From assembly GCA_965214475.1 (NCBI GenBank), contig OZ243953.1, positions 3,224,001-3,288,000 of the forward strand: DNA of 64,000 bases, in the 5' to 3' direction. The position numbers and the translations under genes are program-made. Of the stretch, positions 60,868 to 64,000 are shown piece by piece; position 1 is the first letter of the stretch, and each line of letters begins with the position of its first letter. The stretch comes from SIRX01 sp965214475. Lineage in GTDB: Bacteria; Actinomycetota; Rubrobacteria; Rubrobacterales; Rubrobacteraceae. The notes under the pieces were generated by a model, which worked only from the letters and a program-made list of their open reading frames with translations, did not search any database and was not told the DNA's origin.

Positions 60868-60886
60868 GTACACCATTTGTACACCA
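60868..60886 (+). promoter_or_regulatory. right GTACACCA repeat pair, integrase arm-site candidate
   Basis: Identical 19 bases to 40352-40370 and the same orientation, 105 bases inside the right att copy. Confidence 0.5.
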
Positions 60887-60924
60887 GTTGGGCGAAATTG
60901 CCCCTTGTTGCGGATTGTTGCTGG

Positions 60925-60960
60925 AGTGCAAATTTACTCGTTTTGCAGGATATTTGCACT
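60925..60960 (+). repeat. inverted repeat next to the right att site
   Basis: AGTGCAAAT (60925-60933) and ATTTGCACT (60952-60960) are perfect 9-base arms around 18 bases, 31 bases before the att core. Candidate Int/Xis binding site. Confidence 0.45.
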
Positions 60961-60991
60961 ACCGGCTAACACCCCGAAACAGGCCCGAAGT

Positions 60992-61038
60992 CCTTACAAG
61001 GAGGGGGTCGCTGGTTCGAACCCAGCATCGCCCACTTA
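60992..61038 (+). repeat. attR of element A / att junction with element B
   Basis: 47 bases identical to 40237-40283. It carries only the 3' part of tRNA-Val; no 5' half precedes it. The following 20 bases (CCTGCAAAAATCGTTATTTT) resemble those after attL (CCTGCAAATGACGATATTTT), as expected if both are left ends of related elements. Confidence 0.92.
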
Positions 61039-61142
61039 TAAATTACCTGCAAAAATCGTTATTTTGTGTCTGTAAAGATGAAGCTGGAGCGTGTGTTCTG
61101 GCTTTTTTGCTGCAACCGTACTGCAACCCGGGCGGGTAAATT

Positions 61143-62300
61143 TTACGACGAGGTTCCAAGAGCTGCTTCCATAGCGTCGGCGGCCGTGTCCTGCATATCG
61201 GGCAGTACGTGAGAATAAGTATTGAGGGTGATGGTGATGGAGGCGTGTCCCAGCATCTCAGAGACCACCTTCACGTGAACCCCTCTTCTGAGCAGCAGGG
61301 TGGCACAGGTGTGTCGGAGATCATGGAAGCGTAGGTCTTGCCGAACGCCGGAGCGAGCTTTGATGCGCCGGAAAGAACGGTTGCGTAGGTTTGACGGGTT
61401 CATCGGAGAGCCGGTTTCACCCGCGAACACGAGATCCTCATCCTGCCAAATATTAGACAGGCGAATCTTCTCTTCGAGTTGGAATTTGCGATGGTCCCTA
61501 AGAGCGGCTGTCGCCCGCTGGGTGAGACGTACGCGCCTACCATTGCCGGACTTCGTACTCGAGCCGACTACCCAGCCGCGCCCCTCCTCTCCGCGGGTGA
61601 GCGTGCGTCGCACGAGCAGAGCGGGTTTTGCTACCTCGAAATCCACATCTTCCCAGCGCAGTGCCAACAGTTCACCTTCACGTAAGCCACAATGTATGGC
61701 CAACACGTACAGAGTTTCGAGCCTCTCTGCACGAGCCGCCTCAAGAAAGGTGGCGCACTCTTCGGCGTTAAGCGGCTTGATCTCTTCACTAGGTCTACTC
61801 ACCCTTGGTGGTTTGACCGAATCTGCGGCTTTCCTCGGGACCAGGCCGTCTGAGACCGCCTGAGAGAACGACTTGCGTAGCATGACATGCATCTTTTTCA
61901 CTGTAGCTGGGGCTAGCCTGGAGCGAGACTTCTCCCCGTAGAACCCACGCACATGCGCCGGGGTAAGGTTCTTGAGCTTCACATGCCCGAAGGCGGGGGA
62001 GATGTAGACGCGATTGATATAGGAGTAGTTAGCGTAAGTGGTCTCCTTGACCGTTCCCTTCACAGAGACTTGAAGCCAACGCTCTAGATATTCTCCGACC
62101 GTAAGCTTCCCAGCATCGTAAACGAGACCTCCGTCACGGTCGGCTACTGCCCGGGTTAGCTTTGCGGCGACTTCTGTTTTACTCTTGCCGTACAGTGTCA
62201 GACGCTTGCGCTTTCCGCCTGCTTCGACGTAGTATTGCGCCATCCAGCCGCTGCCTTTCCTGCGGCTGATGGAGCCTTCACCGTTCCCACGCTTCGGCAT
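61143..62300 (-). CDS. tyrosine recombinase (integrase B)
   Basis: 385 residues with the same architecture as integrase A (PKRGNGEGSISRR start) and a full catalytic set: Arg in HCGLREGE, HDLRHTCAT, His in LGHASITI and Tyr in TLNTYSHV. ATG start. It lies 105 bases right of the att copy and in the same orientation as integrase A relative to attL, which points to a second element inserted in tandem. Its right end is not seen in the window. Confidence 0.92.
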   Translation of the reverse strand: MPKRGNGEGSISRRKGSGWMAQYYVEAGGKRKRLTLYGKSKTEVAAKLTRAVADRDGGLVYDAGKLTVGEYLERWLQVSVKGTVKETTYANYSYINRVYISPAFGHVKLKNLTPAHVRGFYGEKSRSRLAPATVKKMHVMLRKSFSQAVSDGLVPRKAADSVKPPRVSRPSEEIKPLNAEECATFLEAARAERLETLYVLAIHCGLREGELLALRWEDVDFEVAKPALLVRRTLTRGEEGRGWVVGSSTKSGNGRRVRLTQRATAALRDHRKFQLEEKIRLSNIWQDEDLVFAGETGSPMNPSNLRNRSFRRIKARSGVRQDLRFHDLRHTCATLLLRRGVHVKVVSEMLGHASITITLNTYSHVLPDMQDTAADAMEAALGTSS

Positions 62301-62516
62301 CCGTGTTGCTCCTTCGTTGACCGATGCTTTAACAATAAGGATACAGAAAGGATGGCCACTTCCAGTGGGATCTTTGCAAATTTTTCGTGGAACGCAGGCT
62401 GTCGTGGCGTCTACCGGTACGTCGTACTTCGGGGCGTCAAAAAAATCGAGAGAATTTCGAAAAGTTGTAGCCTAGTTCGTTAGGATGATGCGCTGGAGCA
62501 ACAGAAGGAGGTAGTA

Positions 62517-62630
62517 TGGAACAGCATGTAGAGTCGCCTGGCTTCGATAGATGGGCGATAGACGCCGCTCGGGGGCTCCGGGAAGGCGGTGTTTGCGTAC
62601 CCGATTAGATCCTCGGTGACGTGGAGCTGA
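62517..62630 (+). CDS. putative 37-residue peptide or gene remnant
   Basis: ATG with a near-perfect GAAGGAGG site five bases upstream. The frame reads MEQHVESPGFDRWAIDA, then ARGLRKAVFAYPIRS and soon stops. AARGLRKAVFAYP recalls the start of YrdC/Sua5 proteins, but the match is short. It sits in the 394-base gap between integrase B and the SDR gene; nothing else is visible there except an AT-rich stretch near 62440. Confidence 0.3.
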
Positions 62631-62694
62631 CTAATCCAGATATCGTCGTAGCTTCCCTCGCGTACCAGCTTGGACCTTCGAGGAGGAAGTTAAC

Positions 62695-63426
62695 ATGAAG
62701 AGCGTAGTGATAACCGGGGTCTCGTCGGGGATCGGCCACGGATTGGCTAAGGAATTGGTCGGTCGTGGTTACCGGGTGTTCGGCAGTGTGCGCCAGGAGG
62801 CGGATGCCGAGAAGCTCGCGACAGAGCTCGGCGAGAGATTTGTACCTCTCCTCTTCGACGTTACCGACCGGGAGGCGGTTCTCCGTGCGGCCGAGGAGGT
62901 GGAGGCGGCCGTCGGCGATGAGGGACTCGCCGGGTTGGTGAACAACGCGGGCATAATGATCTACGGTCCGCTGATGCACCAGCCGCTTGTGGAAGTGCGT
63001 GATCAGTACGAGACCAACGTGATCGGCCTCGTCCCCGCGACCAAGGCCTTCTTGCCGCTGCTCGGCGTGAGGAGACCCCAAACGTACCCGCCGGGCAGAA
63101 TCGTCAACATTGGCTCCGTAAACGGCAGGGTCGCCACGCCTTTTGGCGCCGCCTACGTTGGTACCAAGCACGCCGTCGAGGGTGTCTCTGACTCTTTAAG
63201 GCGCGAGCTGCTGCCCTACGGGATAGACGTCGTCGTGATCCGCCCCGGTCCGGTGAAGACGAAGATTGCGGGCAGGGCCACCGAGGGCCGCCTGGCTGCC
63301 TATGCTGAAACCGACTACGCGGAGCCGCTAGCCAACTTTTTCGAGGCCTCCGAAAAAGCAACGGAAGGCGGCAAATTCTACTATTGGCTGATCCTGGACA
63401 ACAGCGATGAGGGACAGGAAGACTAG
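62695..63426 (+). CDS. short-chain dehydrogenase/reductase
   Basis: 243 residues. NAD(P)-binding TGVSSGIG (7-14), NNAG in the fourth strand, and the catalytic Ser and YxxxK in IGSVNGRV and YVGTKHA. ATG start with GAGGAGG upstream. The C terminus is somewhat short and acidic for the family. The substrate cannot be inferred. Confidence 0.85.
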   Translation: MKSVVITGVSSGIGHGLAKELVGRGYRVFGSVRQEADAEKLATELGERFVPLLFDVTDREAVLRAAEEVEAAVGDEGLAGLVNNAGIMIYGPLMHQPLVEVRDQYETNVIGLVPATKAFLPLLGVRRPQTYPPGRIVNIGSVNGRVATPFGAAYVGTKHAVEGVSDSLRRELLPYGIDVVVIRPGPVKTKIAGRATEGRLAAYAETDYAEPLANFFEASEKATEGGKFYYWLILDNSDEGQED

Positions 63427-63474
63427 CTCGGTGCGTTGGGATCGGTGGTCAAGGCGGTCCGCATGTTCAACAGC

Positions 63475-64000
63475 TTAGGTGCTTGCGGGCGACCGCAGCG
63501 CGGTTCCACTCAAGAATTGTGGAACGCGGCGCAGCACGAGTGCCACGGCACCGAGAACCTCGGCACGCTCGCCCAAAACACCCTCGACGACCTCAACGTC
63601 CTCGATTGCCGAGCGGATAGCGCCCCGGCTTAGAGATTCACGCACGGGTTCTAGCAATAGCTCGCCCGCGATCCCCAAATCGCCACCGACGACTATACGC
63701 CGGGGATTGAAGAGGTTGCACAGCGTGGCTACGGAAGAACCGATAGTCCGTCCGGCGTCCGCGATGGCGCGTTGGCATCCAGCATCCCCTTCGAGCGCCC
63801 GCGTGATGGCCTGGGTCAGCGTAAGATCTTCTCCGTATGTCTCGCGCAATGCCATCAGAACCGCGTTGGCCCCGGCCATTTTTTCGAGGCATCCACGATT
63901 TCCACACCGACAGATTGGACCGCTGGGATCTACGACGGTGTGGCCGATCTCACCCGCCGTACCGCCGGCTCCCACGTATGGACGTCCGTCGATAATGAAC
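63475..64000 (-). CDS. ROK-family protein, C-terminal part (partial)
   Basis: 175 residues visible; the frame stays open to the right edge, so the N terminus is outside. AGGTAGEIGH and the zinc motif CRCGNRGCLE identify the ROK family of sugar kinases and repressors. Whether it has an N-terminal DNA-binding domain cannot be told. It converges with the SDR gene. Confidence 0.88.
   Translation of the reverse strand, partial: FIIDGRPYVGAGGTAGEIGHTVVDPSGPICRCGNRGCLEKMAGANAVLMALRETYGEDLTLTQAITRALEGDAGCQRAIADAGRTIGSSVATLCNLFNPRRIVVGGDLGIAGELLLEPVRESLSRGAIRSAIEDVEVVEGVLGERAEVLGAVALVLRRVPQFLSGTALRSPAST

Larger units (their letters stand above)
40237..61038. mobile_element. integrative element in tRNA-Val (about 20.7 kb)
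   Basis: Bounded by exact 47-bp att copies. It encodes a tyrosine integrase, an Xis-like protein, a primase-helicase with TGCAAC repeats, short overlapping accessory genes, a restriction cargo and an XRE regulator. I see no FtsK/TraB-type transfer gene, relaxase, capsid or terminase, so it is not a complete AICE or prophage. A satellite-type or mobilisable island, or a reduced AICE, are the readings left. Confidence 0.88.

Noticed and set aside
40237..61038. Complete prophage or actinomycete conjugative element
   Set aside because: No capsid, terminase, tail, relaxase or FtsK/Tra-type gene is present.
62517..62630. Sua5/YrdC pseudogene
   Set aside because: Only about a dozen residues fit; kept as a putative small frame without that claim.

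Overview
The window looks like chromosomal DNA of a high-GC actinobacterium, most like the Rubrobacter lineage. The pointers are a single-chain FO synthase (FbiC-type CofG/CofH fusion), F420-linked flavoproteins, a PurS/PurQ/small-PurL purine pathway, frequent GTG and TTG starts, and tRNA genes without an encoded CCA. The genus is an inference; no rRNA is present to settle it.

Layout, core part (1-40280). 1-4300: sulfate assimilation (sat, cysC, a TauE-type transporter), then a membrane-anchored hypothetical protein and a queuosine-precursor transporter. 4314-13776: coenzyme F420 genes (a PPOX/nitroreductase fusion and fbiC) around a minus-strand operon of ABC transporter, M50-like membrane protein and two-component system, then a glycosyltransferase whose start codon appears to be ACG. 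13954-18976: rhodanese plus a NifU/IscU-like protein that has lost two of three ligand cysteines, argH, and two tandem metallophosphoesterases. 19043-22520: an osmoprotectant ABC operon with promoter and terminator. 22565-25874: an FAD oxidoreductase, small membrane proteins, tRNA-Pro and a ParB/SbnI-like protein. 26057-39474: a nearly complete purine operon (purA-D-x-B-C-S-Q-L-y-F-GNAT-M-N-H) carrying a membrane gene, a broken cupin and a GNAT gene. A tRNA-Lys/Glu/Val cluster closes this part.

Accessory part (40237-62300). The 3' part of tRNA-Val (47 bp) is repeated exactly at 60992-61038, so 40284-60991 is a roughly 20.7 kb integrated element. It encodes a tyrosine integrase, an Xis-like HTH protein and a primase-helicase that carries TGCAAC repeats at 8-10 bp spacing. 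No transfer or virion genes are visible, so it resembles a phage satellite or a mobilisable island. A second, related integrase sits just outside the right att copy, suggesting tandem insertion at the same tRNA.

Inside the element, two imperfect direct repeats of about 235 bp (47969-48203 and 57536-57772) bracket a defence cargo: a single-chain restriction-methyltransferase, an McrB-type GTPase with an EVE-like insertion between its Walker motifs, an McrC nuclease, and an EcsC-TerB-zinc-ribbon protein. The repeats hold conserved hairpins around one hypervariable stem-loop and may encode a structured RNA or mark the edges of an exchangeable cassette. Just outside the left repeat is a fusion of a YdjM-type membrane domain with a staphylococcal-type nuclease. 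This bracketed module is the best candidate for an undescribed system. The right end (62695-64000) returns to ordinary genes: an SDR oxidoreductase and a truncated ROK-family protein.
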